From positions 1-22,491 of the IMG/VR virus record IMGVR_UViG_3300027747_000827: DNA of 22,491 bases; one strand, written 5' to 3'. The notes beneath the pieces were generated by a model. That model was not told the DNA's origin. It saw only the letters and a program-made list of their open reading frames with translations, and did not search any database. Shown here piece by piece: positions 21,700 through 22,491 of this stretch (position 1 is its first letter; each line of letters starts with the position of its first letter). Origin of the DNA: a virus. The position numbers and the translations under genes were made by a program.

Positions 21700-22141
21700 A
21701 AATAAATTTTATATATATATACCCAAAAATTAATAAACCTTGAAAAATAATAGTTAAAAAACACCAGGTAGGAATGATATTTCTAGTCACAATTTTAGTA
21801 GCATTTTGTGACAGATTAGTTTCCTTATTTCGATACTTGCTTTCGTAAATACTTTTTAATGAATCAATATTAATTGTGGCTTCAATCTTGCCATTATAAG
21901 ACCTTATAATTATGCGACCTTGTGGTAGTATTATCTTTGAGTAGAAAGTCTTTAATATGCCAGCAGAATCGCAAGGATTATCAATAAGTAAGGTATCATG
22001 AATAGCATTAAATTTTGTAATTATTTTGTAATCACGAATTGTATCTATTCGTATCTTTTCGGATACAATATTATTAACCTTAGTACTCTTACAAGAAATA
22101 AAAAAGTTTGCAATTAGCAAACAAAGAATAAGTTTTTTCAT
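21692..22141 (-). CDS. Candidate unimolecular spanin (lipoprotein with C-terminal TM)
   Basis: A 149-residue protein. The N-terminus MKKLILCLLIANFFISC is a lipoprotein signal with a lipobox-like FISC and the lipidated Cys at residue 17. The middle (about 20-115) is a periplasmic domain with a beta-rich part (RIIIRSYNGKIEATINIDSL) and a Lys/Asn-rich end. The C-terminus has a membrane helix (residues about 122-147, PTWCFLTIIFQGLLIFGYIY). An outer-membrane lipid anchor plus an inner-membrane C-terminal helix is exactly the u-spanin architecture (T1 gp11 type), which fuses the two membranes in the last step of lysis. It overlaps the lysozyme gene by 4 bases (ATGA). The function is inferred from topology and position; the lipobox is non-canonical but acceptable for Bacteroidetes. 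Confidence 0.65.
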   Translation of the reverse strand: MKKLILCLLIANFFISCKSTKVNNIVSEKIRIDTIRDYKIITKFNAIHDTLLIDNPCDSAGILKTFYSKIILPQGRIIIRSYNGKIEATINIDSLKSIYESKYRNKETNLSQNATKIVTRNIIPTWCFLTIIFQGLLIFGYIYIKFIYV

Positions 22142-22491
22142 GAAAAGTATAGTTCTAATTCTGCGTTTCTTCGAAGTGTTAAACCATTTAAGACTTTACC
22201 TCCACTCTTATTCCATTTTAAAAATTCTAATTTTATGGATTCATCGTTGGGATCAACATTAACTTTTTTTAATAATGTGCTTGATTTTAAAGACCCAGCG
22301 CCCAAGTTATAGCAAAATGATACAAGTGCATCGAATTGGTTTTGATTAATATCATCACGGCAAAATGAGTCAACACTCCTTTCATAATGTTTAATTACAT
22401 TTAAAAAAATATCGGTTGCTCTTGCTTCGCTAATAGGCTCATCAGTCATTTTGACTTTTGATCCATCTTCGTAATAAGTGCAACCGATTGA
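22138..22491 (-). CDS. GH24 lysozyme / endolysin (5' end cut by window edge)
   Basis: The frame is open to the right edge, so the start and the catalytic Glu region lie outside. An internal ATG at 22449 is not the true start, since IGCTYYEDGSKVK before it fits the family. Visible GH24 features: NQNQFDALVSFCYNLGAGSL (about 53-72 of the visible part), STLLKKVN, FLKWNKSGGKVLNGL and the terminal RRNAELELYF. These are the P21/P22-type lysozyme core, which cleaves the MurNAc-GlcNAc bond of peptidoglycan. No conclusion can be drawn about a SAR or signal sequence. It is followed at ATGA by the spanin candidate, giving a lysis cassette; no holin is visible before the edge. Confidence 0.88.
   Translation of the reverse strand, partial: SIGCTYYEDGSKVKMTDEPISEARATDIFLNVIKHYERSVDSFCRDDINQNQFDALVSFCYNLGAGSLKSSTLLKKVNVDPNDESIKLEFLKWNKSGGKVLNGLTLRRNAELELYFS

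Noticed and set aside
21700-21730. TATATATATA run as a promoter
   Set aside because: It codes for the Ile/Tyr-rich C-terminal helix of the spanin candidate and lacks TTTG.

Overview
This window looks like the genome interior of a double-stranded DNA tailed phage (siphovirus-like) that infects a Bacteroidetes/Flavobacteria-type host. The DNA is very AT-rich. Every supported gene lies on the minus strand and most neighbours overlap or abut (ATGA, TAATG). There is no Shine-Dalgarno pattern, and the only promoter-like motifs I see match the Bacteroidetes -7 element TAnnTTTG. The MCP, XkdF-type protease, tail and '-CALTQG..LDCRDS-' proteins resemble those of flavobacterial/Bacteroidetes siphophages. 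This attribution rests on recognising the families, not on a database search.

In transcription order (high to low coordinates): (1) Lysis end, 22491-21508: a GH24 lysozyme cut by the window edge, then a lipoprotein with a C-terminal membrane helix that has the architecture of a unimolecular spanin, then a small ORF. (2) A metallophosphoesterase (20529-21524), followed by a non-coding gap (20334-20528) holding two TATATTTG elements, a strong terminator and an inverted repeat. (3) Early/replication module, 20333-15544: several tiny proteins (some membrane), an ERF single-strand annealing protein, an SSB-like protein, a compact structured leader RNA with promoter and terminator, a replication initiator whose linker-coding DNA carries two tandem repeat arrays (probable origin), a VRR-NUC nuclease and a DUF3310 protein. 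(4) A sigma-like/HTH regulator (14949-15461) at the junction with the late genes, then small proteins, a glycosyltransferase and a HAD hydrolase. (5) Packaging: TerS and TerL. (6) Tail: a tail-assembly-chaperone pair joined by a T9 slippery run (-1 frameshift), a tail-completion-like protein, two large tail proteins and the tape measure. (7) Head: XkdF-like protease, scaffold-like coiled coil, major capsid protein, a probable tail-tube protein, a small protein and the portal, which runs off the left edge.

The genes form a nearly complete lytic-style programme: recombination and replication, a switch regulator, packaging, tail, capsid and lysis. I saw no integrase, repressor, tRNA or CRISPR array. 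The order is unusual: tail genes lie between TerL and the capsid genes, and the portal comes last.

The most noteworthy features are (a) a three-hairpin leader RNA (about 18269-18363) whose first and third hairpin loops are perfectly complementary over 8 nt and whose third hairpin is a terminator abutting the rep start codon; (b) two tandem repeat arrays inside the rep gene with periods that do not fit codons (8/16 bp and 11-12/23 bp), hence DNA-level function; (c) the frameshift-encoded tail chaperone; and (d) the candidate u-spanin.
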